From assembly GCA_964480995.1 (NCBI GenBank), contig CAYZRZ010000060.1, forward strand, positions 1-12,182: DNA of 12,182 nucleotides, in the 5' to 3' direction. The stretch's first letter is position 1, and each line of letters starts with the position of its first letter. Source of the stretch: UBA1038 sp964480995. GTDB taxonomy: Bacteria; Bacillota; Clostridia; Christensenellales; Aristaeellaceae. Made by a program: the position numbers and the translations under genes. Positions 1 to 5,448 of this stretch are shown in pieces. The notes under the pieces were generated by a model, which saw only the letters and a program-made list of their open reading frames with translations, had not been told where the DNA came from and searched no databases.

Positions 1-576
1 ATCAAAATCAATGGCAATCAATCTGCAGGTATCGTCGGACAGCAATGGATAAATCCCCAAGACATGTTTGCCCGACAGGTGATCTGACACTGCTGAGTCA
101 TTATAAGGAACGTATGCGGGGTTTGGGCAATCACCGCACTTTACCTTCGGCTTACCGCATATACCGCCCACCCATTCATTTTCGCAGACCGGACTGTAAC
201 CGATTTTACCATCCTTCCCCCGCCACTGGCGTGCACACACATCTTCTCGTCCAGAGAAAAGTGACATAAAAAGCTTTATCCTATCGCTTAAGGGGCTTTG
301 TTTGGTGAATATTGGCGTATCGGGATTTGTTTCCTTGTCTATACCTGTGTCTTCATCAAGCGGTGATAAAGACTCTTTTCCTTGCTGACTTTTTTCATCT
401 TGTTCATCATCAATTCCATGTTTTAAGAGCAACTGCTTCAATCGGGCATTCTCTTTTTGCAGTTCTTCATACTTCATGCGAAAGGACTCATCATAATTCA
501 ATGAATGATTGTCTTGTTGCTGCATGACGAGATCGGAATGAATGTTGTCAGTGTCTTTCCAGCTATCTAACGACAT
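1..576 (-). CDS. TOTE conflict-system primase/helicase protein, N-terminal part (runs off left edge)
   Basis: This is the first 192 codons of a longer minus-strand gene; no stop is met before the window ends. Residues about 31-53 are a charged heptad-like stretch (EELQKENARLKQLL), a likely coiled coil, followed by an acidic linker to about 95. From about 97 the sequence matches what I know of the archaeo-eukaryotic primase domain of TOTE conflict systems: IKLFMSLFSGREDV, then GYSPVCENEW, then HVLGIYPLLSDDTC. Cysteines 131, 140, 147 and 150 could bind zinc. The final residues, IAIDFD, carry the DxD (190, 192) expected as the first metal-binding catalytic motif. In the family, an SF2 helicase and often a nuclease follow, usually giving proteins of 900 residues or more; that part is outside the window. 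The start is the ATG at 574-576, with AAGGTG just upstream. Base composition is far more AT-rich than the neighbours, which suggests transfer. The family call is by recognition only. Confidence 0.82.
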   Translation of the reverse strand, partial: MSLDSWKDTDNIHSDLVMQQQDNHSLNYDESFRMKYEELQKENARLKQLLLKHGIDDEQDEKSQQGKESLSPLDEDTGIDKETNPDTPIFTKQSPLSDRIKLFMSLFSGREDVCARQWRGKDGKIGYSPVCENEWVGGICGKPKVKCGDCPNPAYVPYNDSAVSDHLSGKHVLGIYPLLSDDTCRLIAIDFD

Positions 577-600
577 TTTTCACCTTGCTTTCTATTACTA

Positions 601-711
601 TTACGGTGATTTAGCCATTTTGTTGTTATTTTGTATCATGAAAAACAGCATTGAACTTATCAACACTATAGCTTCTAGTTCAAATGGTGTCAATTTTTTG
701 TTGATATCCAT
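601..711 (-). CDS. Possible 36-residue small protein or leader upstream of the TOTE-type gene
   Basis: An ATG-started frame of 36 codons ends 24 bases before the primase gene's start codon. It reads MDINKKLTPFELEAIVLISS and continues with a hydrophobic stretch (MLFFMI) and an Asn/Lys-rich tail ending KSP. A stop codon lies directly before its ATG, so it is not the end of a longer frame. One hydrophobic run of about 13 residues could be a short membrane segment. The ribosome binding site is weak (ACGGAA). It also overlaps the promoter at 665-693; if that promoter serves the primase gene, this frame may not be translated. No family recognised. Confidence 0.25.
   Translation of the reverse strand: MDINKKLTPFELEAIVLISSMLFFMIQNNNKMAKSP
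665..693 (-). promoter_or_regulatory. Sigma-A type promoter for the TOTE-type gene
   Basis: On the minus strand, TTGACA (688-693) is followed after exactly 17 bases by TATAGT (665-670). This would start a transcript near 658 with a leader of about 80 bases before the ATG at 576. It lies inside the possible small frame 601-711. The match is 6/6 and 5/6, though AT-rich DNA yields such matches by chance more often than the rest of the window would. Confidence 0.55.
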
Positions 712-732
712 TTATTCCGTTTTTACTGGTAT

Positions 733-769
733 GTTATACGGAAACTCAAGACAGCAACTCAAGACAGCA
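733..769 (-). repeat. Two 13-bp tandem repeats next to a second possible promoter
   Basis: The unit ACTCAAGACAGCA occurs twice in direct succession (744-756 and 757-769), with two bases of a third copy. Read on the minus strand, the distal copy supplies TTGAGT (757-762), and TATAAC lies 18 bases further on (733-738), a fair -35/-10 pair. Tandem sites upstream of a gene can be operator copies, but a simple slippage duplication is equally possible. Confidence 0.45.
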
Positions 770-997
770 ACATATGATACGAAGGTCTATCCCCAATTCG
801 ACATAGTCACGCCATACGCTTACGCTTTGGCGTTTCTTGCCTCAATGTGACTGCATCTCGCTTTTTCTGCCCAAGGGCAGCGCTTGATTTCGTCCCCCTG
901 TGCGAGACGCCCCCCCCCGCTCTTCCCCTGTCAGGACCAGTGTGCTACTATCAATGATACGATGTGCCGGGAGGGCAACCCCAAGCAGGAGGACGCG
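770..997. other. Gene-free stretch at the composition boundary
   Basis: No convincing gene is seen between the upstream region of the TOTE-type gene and the start of the RsmH-like gene. At about 850 the DNA changes from AT-rich to strongly GC-rich. A perfect 6-bp hairpin with an AA loop, CTGCCC with GGGCAG, lies at 867-880. A weak 5-bp stem (CGCCA with TGGCG) lies near 811-833. Neither is followed by a clear T run. A plus-strand frame that starts at 884 in the same phase as the methyltransferase is extension without a ribosome binding site and is not used. Confidence 0.5.
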
Positions 998-2059
998 ATG
1001 GAACAGGACAAGCAGATTGAAAAGAAGCCCGCGCATTACCGGCGCGTACGTTATGTGGGAACGCATCCCGTGCGGTTTGCGGAGAAATACAAGGAACTCA
1101 ACCCGGAGGAATACCCGGAGGAGGTGGCGCATGTCATTGGCCGCGGGCGCACGCCCGCCGGCATGCACCTGCCCATCTGCGTAGAGGAGATACTGGATAT
1201 CCTGCGCGTCCGACCGGGGCAAAAGGGGCTGGACGCGACGCTGGGCTACGGCGGCCACGCGCTGGAGGCGCTGAAACGCCTGCAGCCGGGGGGATGCCTC
1301 TACGCCACGGATGTGGATGCCATCCAGCTGCCGCGCACAAGGGAGCGCCTGGAAAAGCTGGGCTACGGCCCCGATCTGCTGCAGACCCGGCTGATGAACT
1401 TTTCGGGCATTGACCGGATCGTCGCTGAAGCCGGGCCGCTCCATTTTGTTCTGGCGGATCTGGGCGTATCATCCATGCAGATCGACGATCCCCGGAGGGG
1501 TTTTTCCTTCAAGCAGGACGGGCCCCTGGACCTGCGCCTGAACCCAGAGGAGGGCAGGCCGGCGTCGGAGCGCCTGCGGGGCATGTCTGCCGATGAGCTG
1601 GAGGGGATGCTGAGGGAGAACGCGGACGAGCCCTATGCCGGGCCGATCGCCAGGGGCATCACGGCCGCCATGAAGAAGGGGCCGCGTATCACCACCACCG
1701 CGCAGCTGCAGGGCGTGATCAGTGATGTATTGAAGGGCATGCAGGGCGTCAAGCAGGAAGACATTAAAAAATCCTGCCAGCGGTGCTTTCAGGCCCTGCG
1801 GATCGATGTGAACGGTGAATTTGAGGCGCTGGCGGAATTTCTGGAGAAGCTGCCGGATGCCCTGGCCCCCGGCGGGCGCGTGGCCATCCTGTCGTTCCAC
1901 TCGGGTGAGGATCGGCTGGTCAAAAAATCGTTCAAGCGTTTCCTTCGCGAAGGCCTGTACAGCAAGATAGCGCCCGACCCCATCCGCCCCTCGGCGGGGG
2001 AGCGGCATGCCAACAGCCGGGCAAGGTCGGCGAAGCTGCGGTGGGCGGAAAGAGCCTGA
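998..2059 (+). CDS. rsmH: Long-form RsmH-like 16S rRNA cytosine-N4 methyltransferase
   Basis: A 353-residue SAM-dependent methyltransferase of the RsmH/MraW family, which methylates N4 of C1402 in 16S rRNA in the decoding centre. Visible family blocks are LDATLGYGGH (78-87, SAM-binding glycine-rich loop), VLADLGVSSMQIDDPRRGFS (151-170), GPLDLRLNP (175-183), FQALRIDVNGEFE (264-276), PGGRVAILSFHSGEDRLVKK (291-310) and the basic end NSRARSAKLRW. It differs from the short RsmH of the division and cell-wall cluster by about 55 extra N-terminal residues (VRYVGTHPVRF and TPAGMHLPI) and by HSGEDR where HSLEDR is usual; I recognise this as a longer subfamily common in Clostridia. No mraZ, ftsL or pbp gene is adjacent, so it is probably a second paralog, and its exact target may differ. 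The start ATG at 998 has AGGAGG 5 bases upstream; a longer frame from 884 lacks a ribosome binding site. Confidence 0.88.
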   Translation: MEQDKQIEKKPAHYRRVRYVGTHPVRFAEKYKELNPEEYPEEVAHVIGRGRTPAGMHLPICVEEILDILRVRPGQKGLDATLGYGGHALEALKRLQPGGCLYATDVDAIQLPRTRERLEKLGYGPDLLQTRLMNFSGIDRIVAEAGPLHFVLADLGVSSMQIDDPRRGFSFKQDGPLDLRLNPEEGRPASERLRGMSADELEGMLRENADEPYAGPIARGITAAMKKGPRITTTAQLQGVISDVLKGMQGVKQEDIKKSCQRCFQALRIDVNGEFEALAEFLEKLPDALAPGGRVAILSFHSGEDRLVKKSFKRFLREGLYSKIAPDPIRPSAGERHANSRARSAKLRWAERA

Positions 2060-2088
2060 AGCGCGCGGCATCCCGCGCGGTTCAGGCT
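2053..2088 (+). terminator. Stop-codon hairpin at the end of the RsmH-like gene
   Basis: AGCCTGAA (2053-2060) pairs with TTCAGGCT (2081-2088). After one G/G mismatch, CGCGCGG pairs with CCGCGCG around a CATC loop, giving 15 paired positions. The TGA stop (2057-2059) lies in the 5' arm. No T run follows; the AATGCAG array begins immediately. It may act as a terminator or 3'-end stabiliser, or be the first unit of the array. Confidence 0.5.
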
Positions 2089-2350
2089 CAATGCAGCGCA
2101 TGCCTTGGCATGCTAATGCAGTGGGCTGTCGCCCTCATGCAGCGCGTTCTGTTGAACGCTAATGCAGCGCGCTTCGCGCTAATGCAGTTCAGCCGCTCAC
2201 GCGGGTTATTCCGCGCCGCAGCGCAAGGATCCTCATTAGCGCAAAGCGCGCTGCATTAGGGCTTTAGCCCGCTGCATTCTGCATTAGCACGCTTTGTGTG
2301 CGCTGCATTCGCGCAGCGTAGCCCGCTGAATTCGCTTCGCATCAGATTCA
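2089..2350. repeat. Composite palindromic array A
   Basis: Left half: hairpin modules with stems GCATGCC, GGGC, CGTTC and CGCGC, each separated by AATGCAG or ATGCAG. Centre: a core at 2194-2223 which, on the minus strand, reads CGCT-GCGG-CGCGG-loop-CCGCG-TG-AGCG. Right half: modules with stems GCGC, GGGC and CACGC, separated by CTGCATT, the complement of the left spacer, then decayed units (GCTGAATT) to about 2350. Stems differ between modules yet remain self-complementary. It resembles in principle the bacterial interspersed mosaic elements of enterobacteria, but I do not recognise this family. Confidence 0.75.
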
Positions 2351-2356
2351 TGCAAT

Positions 2357-2393
2357 AAAAAACAGACCTCTGAAGGCCTGTCCAGAGGGTCTG
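2357..2393 (-). terminator. Rho-independent terminator of the small RNA
   Basis: On the minus strand, CAGACCCTCTG (2393-2383) pairs with CAGAGGTCTG (2372-2363) with one bulged C and a 10-base loop. It is followed directly by six Ts (2362-2357). This is the best-formed terminator in the left half of the window, and no coding frame on that strand ends before it. Confidence 0.8.
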
Positions 2394-2461
2394 GCGGGGT
2401 GACATTCCCGCATCTCCAACTTGGGCGACGGCTGCCCGTTCCGTCCTCAAATCCTCTGTAC
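2357..2461 (-). ncRNA. Candidate small RNA of about 105 nt, family unknown
   Basis: A consensus promoter (2468-2496) and a strong terminator (2357-2393) bracket a region without a plausible gene. From 5' to 3' the transcript contains CAGAGG near the start, then GACGG-AAC-GGGC-AG-CCGTC-GCCC. There GACGG can pair with CCGTC, and GGGC with GCCC, as a compact H-type pseudoknot. A hairpin GCGGG with CCCGC follows, then the terminator. The 5' CAGAGG copies the 3' arm of the terminator and could pair with its 5' arm (CCTCTG), so two exclusive folds are possible. No SRP, 6S, tmRNA, RNase P or common riboswitch signature was seen. Only array A lies downstream, so a cis-acting switch is less likely than a trans-acting RNA. 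Confidence 0.6.
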
Positions 2462-2467
2462 ATCATG

Positions 2468-2496
2468 AATATACCCGCCAACATAGCCGTTGTCAA
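2468..2496 (-). promoter_or_regulatory. Consensus promoter of the small RNA
   Basis: TTGACA (2491-2496) and TATATT (2468-2473) on the minus strand are separated by exactly 17 bases; transcription would start near 2461. The -35 box overlaps the TGA that ends the possible gene remnant at 2493-2603. Confidence 0.7.
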
Positions 2497-2603
2497 ATCT
2501 TTTTCAGAGTCCCTTTGGTAATGTAGTTCTTTGTGCGGTTGGTGTGGTTGTCCATGAGCCTGTAGATTGACCTGACGTAATAACGTGCGACGCCGTGCGG
2601 TTC
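2493..2603 (-). pseudogene. Possible C-terminal remnant of an unknown gene
   Basis: One minus-strand frame gives 36 codons reading EPHGVARYYV then RSIYRLMDNHTNRTKNYITK then GTLKKI and a stop. The basic, Tyr/Asn/Thr-rich composition looks like a real protein end rather than GC-rich noise. There is no start codon: going upstream, the frame enters array B and meets a stop. This would fit a gene whose 5' part was lost when the array arose. I do not recognise the family, and chance cannot be excluded for so short a frame. Confidence 0.3.
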
Positions 2604-2804
2604 AGGCTTAATGCAGCGCGTTCTTCGAACGCTAATGCAGCGCGCTTCGCGCTAATGAGGCTTTTCGCGCTGCGGCGCGGGAACTGTCCCGCGTGAGCGG
2701 CGGAAATTCATTAGCGCGAAGCGCGCTGCATTAGGGCGATAGCCCGCTGCATTCTGCATTAGCACGCTTTGCGTGCGCTGCATTTTATATTAGCGTGCGA
2801 GCGT
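2601..2804. repeat. Composite palindromic array B
   Basis: Left modules have stems CGTTC and CGCGC separated by AATGCAG; the core is at 2668-2699 (CGCT-GCGG-CGCGGG-AACTGT-CCCGCG-TG-AGCG). Right modules have stems GCGC, GGGC and CACGC separated by CTGCATT, then a decayed TTAGCGTGCG unit. The 24-base module left of the core recurs as its exact reverse complement right of it. The left edge, GCGGTTCAGGCT, is shared with array A, where it is the 3' arm of the RsmH stop hairpin; here the matching 5' arm is missing. The array lies directly upstream of the ABC operon. Confidence 0.78.
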
Positions 2805-2810
2805 GATTAG

Positions 2811-2819
2811 TGATAGAAT
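2811..2819 (+). promoter_or_regulatory. Possible extended -10 promoter of the ABC operon
   Basis: TGA followed by TAGAAT forms an extended -10 about 57 bases before the ATPase start codon; there is no good -35 box. It lies just behind array B. Confidence 0.35.
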
Positions 2820-2875
2820 ATGACCGTTGCTTGTGTTTTATGCCACATGCGCGATCAACTGAGGAGGCTTGCTCG

Positions 2876-3580
2876 ATGCTTAAAATAGAACACCTGGTGA
2901 AGCGGTACGGCGACAAGGCGGCGGTGGATGATCTGTCGCTGCATATCAAGCGGGGGGAGATCTACGGCTTTATCGGCCACAACGGCGCGGGGAAGACCAC
3001 CACCATCAAGGCCTGCGCGGGTATCCTGGGCTTTGACGGGGGCGAGATCACCATCGATGGGGTTTCCGTGAAGGATGACCCGATCAAGTGCAAGGGGATG
3101 CTGGCCTACATCCCCGATAACCCGGACCTGTACGAGTTTTACACCGGCATCAAGTACCTGAACTTCATAGCCGATGTCTATGGCGTTAATAAGGAGGAGC
3201 GCGAGGAGCGCATCAGCCGCTACGCGGGCCTGTTTGAATTGACGCCCGATCTGGGCCAACTGATCAGCGCCTATTCCCACGGCATGAAGCAGAAGCTGGC
3301 CATCATCAGCGCCTTGATCCACACGCCCAGGCTGATGATGCTCGACGAGCCCTTCACGGGCCTTGACCCCAAGGCCAGCCATTTGCTCAAGGGCCTGATG
3401 CGCGAGATCTGCGATCAGGGCGGGGCGATCTTCTTTTCCACCCATGTGCTGGAGGTGGCGGAGAAGCTGTGCGACAAGGTGGCCATCATACGCCGTGGCA
3501 AGCTGGTCATCTCCGGCAGCATGGCCGAGGTGAAGGGTGCTGACTCGCTGGAGGAAGTGTTCCTCGAACTGGAGGAGTAG
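2876..3580 (+). CDS. ABC transporter ATP-binding protein (ABC-2 type exporter)
   Basis: A 234-residue nucleotide-binding subunit that hydrolyses ATP on the inner face of the membrane for the permease encoded next. Seen: Walker A GHNGAGKT (34-41), a degenerate signature YSHGMK (133-138), Walker B LMMLDE (153-158), D-loop GLDP (162-165) and the switch His in FFSTH (190). Where many relatives have YLPEQ at the Q-loop, this protein has YIPDN, so the usual Gln seems replaced. The YSHGM signature and YIPDNPDLYE block resemble EcsA-like and other Firmicutes exporter ATPases; the substrate is unknown. The start ATG at 2876 has GAGGAGG 8 bases upstream; an in-frame ATG at 2810 is not preceded by a good site. 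The stop is 1 base before the permease ATG, so the two are translated as a unit. Confidence 0.92.
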   Translation: MLKIEHLVKRYGDKAAVDDLSLHIKRGEIYGFIGHNGAGKTTTIKACAGILGFDGGEITIDGVSVKDDPIKCKGMLAYIPDNPDLYEFYTGIKYLNFIADVYGVNKEEREERISRYAGLFELTPDLGQLISAYSHGMKQKLAIISALIHTPRLMMLDEPFTGLDPKASHLLKGLMREICDQGGAIFFSTHVLEVAEKLCDKVAIIRRGKLVISGSMAEVKGADSLEEVFLELEE

Positions 3581-3581
3581 C

Positions 3582-5189
3582 ATGCTTAAAGCCCTGATCA
3601 AAGCCCGCTTTGCCTCGATGTTCAGCAGCATGTTCCGGGGCAACAGGGGCAAAAAGAAGCGCGGACCGCTGATCAAGATCCTCTCCGGCGTGCTGGCCGT
3701 GTATGTCGTCGCGCAGTTTCTGGTGATGTTCGGCTTTATGTTTTACGCTATCCTGCCGCCGCTGCTTTCCGCGGGGCTTTCCTGGCTGTATTTCGCGATG
3801 GTGGGCATCATGGCCTTCGGCTTTATCTTTGTGGGCAGCGTGCTGATGACGCAGTCGACACTGTATGAGGCCAAGGATAACGAGCTGCTGCTGGCCATGC
3901 CCATCCCGCCCCGGCTGATCCTGATATCGCGCATGCTGACGCTGCTGGGCGTCAACTTCGTGTTTGAGGTATTGATCTGCATCCCGGCCGCCGTGGTCTA
4001 TGCCATGCAGGCACCCGTCACTTTCATTGGGTCTGTATATTTCGTGATCGCCTTCCTCTTCCTGCCGCTGATGGCGATGGCCCTGTCCAGCTTATTCGGC
4101 TGGCTGCTGGCCCTGATCTCCTCCCGCGTGCGGGTAAAGACCCTGCTGGTGACGGCGATGTCGATCGTCTTTTTGCTGGCCTACTTCTACGTGGCTTCAA
4201 GCCTCGGCGATTACCTGAACTACCTGATCGCCAACGGGGCCCAGATCGCCGGCGCGGTACAGCGAGCCCTCTTCCCGGCCTATCACCTGGGCCTGGCCGT
4301 GGCGCAGGGGAACACCGGGAGCCTGCTTATCTTTATCCTGTGCGCCGCGGTGCCCTTCCTATTGGTCTACCTGGTGCTGAGCGCCAACTTTACGCGCATC
4401 GTGACGGCCAGGCCGGGTGCCGCCAGGGCGAAGTACAGGGAAAAATCACTGAAGGTCAGCGGGGCCGTGACGGCGCTTGTGCGCAAGGAGCTGAAGCACT
4501 TCTTTTCCAGCCCCATGTACATCCTCAACGCTTCCATGGGCGTCATCTTCACCTGCATCCTGCCCATCGCCCTGCTGTTTAACCGCGACATCCTGAGTAC
4601 CCTGTTTGCCGATGAATTCCCGGGCATTGCCGGGCTGACCGGCCCCTTCGTGCTGCTGGTGCTGTGCGGCATCGCCACCACCAACATCATCTCGGCGCCT
4701 TCCATCTCGCTGGAGGGCAAGAACCTGTGGATCGCGCAGTCGATCCCGGTGAAAGCGAGCGATGTGCTGATGTCCAAGGCCTTCGCGCACATGACGGTCT
4801 GCCTGCCCTCGGTGCTGTTTGCCGGCGCGATGCTCAACCTGATCCTCGATATCAACCCCCTGACGCGGACGCTGCTCTTCCTGACACCGGCGGCGCTCAC
4901 CGTGTTCCAGGCGATGTTTGGCGTGGCGGTCAACCTGCGCTTCCCCAAGTTTGACTGGATCAGCGAAATGATCGCCGTCAAGCAGGGGGCCAGCACCCTG
5001 ATCGCCATGTTCGGCGCGATGGCGCTGGTCGCCCTGCCGACCATCCTGTACGCCTCGGTCCTGAGCAGCCTGATCAAGCCGGAGATTTACATCGCCCTTG
5101 TGACGCTGCTGATCGCCGGCCTGGCCGCCGGGCTGTACGTCTTCCTGAAAACAAAAGGCGGAAAGATGTTCGCGGCGCTCAGCGCGTAG
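3582..5189 (+). CDS. ABC exporter permease, large ABC-2 type membrane subunit
   Basis: A 535-residue, very hydrophobic protein with about a dozen membrane segments, for example LAVYVVAQFLVMFGFMFYAI, WLYFAMVGIMAFGFIFVGSV, VYFVIAFLFLPLMAMALSSL and, at the end, LVTLLIAGLAAGLYVFL. A cytoplasmic loop with ARAKYREKSLKVSGAVTALV followed by RKELKHFFSSPMYILN lies mid-protein and is typical of two-part exporter permeases; length and layout fit the putative ABC permease family often paired with EcsA-like ATPases. The N-terminus is basic (KARFASMF, GNRGKKKRG). The start ATG follows the ATPase stop by 1 base and uses GGAGGAG inside the ATPase end (3571-3577), so it is translationally coupled. The TAG stop lies in the hairpin that begins array C. 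The substrate cannot be read from the sequence. Confidence 0.85.
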   Translation: MLKALIKARFASMFSSMFRGNRGKKKRGPLIKILSGVLAVYVVAQFLVMFGFMFYAILPPLLSAGLSWLYFAMVGIMAFGFIFVGSVLMTQSTLYEAKDNELLLAMPIPPRLILISRMLTLLGVNFVFEVLICIPAAVVYAMQAPVTFIGSVYFVIAFLFLPLMAMALSSLFGWLLALISSRVRVKTLLVTAMSIVFLLAYFYVASSLGDYLNYLIANGAQIAGAVQRALFPAYHLGLAVAQGNTGSLLIFILCAAVPFLLVYLVLSANFTRIVTARPGAARAKYREKSLKVSGAVTALVRKELKHFFSSPMYILNASMGVIFTCILPIALLFNRDILSTLFADEFPGIAGLTGPFVLLVLCGIATTNIISAPSISLEGKNLWIAQSIPVKASDVLMSKAFAHMTVCLPSVLFAGAMLNLILDINPLTRTLLFLTPAALTVFQAMFGVAVNLRFPKFDWISEMIAVKQGASTLIAMFGAMALVALPTILYASVLSSLIKPEIYIALVTLLIAGLAAGLYVFLKTKGGKMFAALSA

Positions 5190-5198
5190 CGCTGAGCG
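5176..5198 (+). terminator. Stop-codon hairpin at the end of the permease gene
   Basis: CGCTCAGCGC (5176-5185) pairs perfectly with GCGCTGAGCG (5189-5198) around a GTA loop; the TAG stop (5187-5189) spans loop and arm. No T run follows; AATGCAG starts at once. The arrangement repeats that at the RsmH-like gene end with an unrelated stem sequence. Confidence 0.55.
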
Positions 5199-5448
5199 AA
5201 TGCAGCGCACGCCAGCGGCGTGCTAATGCAGAATGCAGCGGGCTGAAGCCCTAATGCAGCGCGCTTCGCGCTAATGAGGAACCTCGCGCTGCGGCGCGGG
5301 AACTGCCCCGCGAGAGCGGTGGTGCTTCATTAGCGCGAAGCGCGCTGCATTAGCACACTTTATGTGCGCTGCATTAGGGCCTCAGCCCGCTGCATTAGCG
5401 TTCGAAGAACGCGCTGCATTTCACGAAGCGTTGTGCGCTGCATTTATT
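5199..5448. repeat. Composite palindromic array C
   Basis: Left modules have stems CACGCC, GGGCT and CGCGC, with AATGCAG spacers; the core is at 5287-5318 (CGCT-GCGG-CGCGGG-AACTGC-CCCGCG-AG-AGCG), in the same orientation as in array B. Right modules have stems GCGC, CACA, GGGC, CGTTC and a decayed CACAACG unit, with CTGCATT spacers. It fills the gap between the convergent permease and CPBP genes and enters the CPBP coding end, so it may serve as a two-way transcription stop. Confidence 0.78.

Noticed and set aside
542..850. Plus-strand frame of 102 codons with hydrophobic stretches
   Set aside because: It starts inside the minus-strand conflict gene, has no ribosome binding site, and is explained by the opposite strand's promoter and small-frame region.
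867..880. Perfect hairpin CTGCCC-AA-GGGCAG as terminator
   Set aside because: The T run lies on its 5' side on the plus strand, so there is no U tract after the hairpin in either direction.
2357..2461. Riboswitch controlling a downstream gene
   Set aside because: Nothing is encoded on that strand after the terminator until the opposite-strand RsmH-like gene, so a cis-regulatory role has no target here.
2256..2496. Minus-strand frames between arrays A and B
   Set aside because: They run through the strong terminator at 2357-2393 and into repeat sequence; the small RNA explains the region better.
4446..5210. Long minus-strand frames opposite the ABC permease
   Set aside because: They mirror a GC-rich membrane protein gene, have compositions full of Gln, His, Arg and Gly, and lack ribosome binding sites.
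2089..5448. CRISPR array or integron attC sites
   Set aside because: Spacers are the constant AATGCAG heptamer, not unique sequences of uniform length, and no cas or integrase gene is present; the mirror symmetry around a core does not fit either system.
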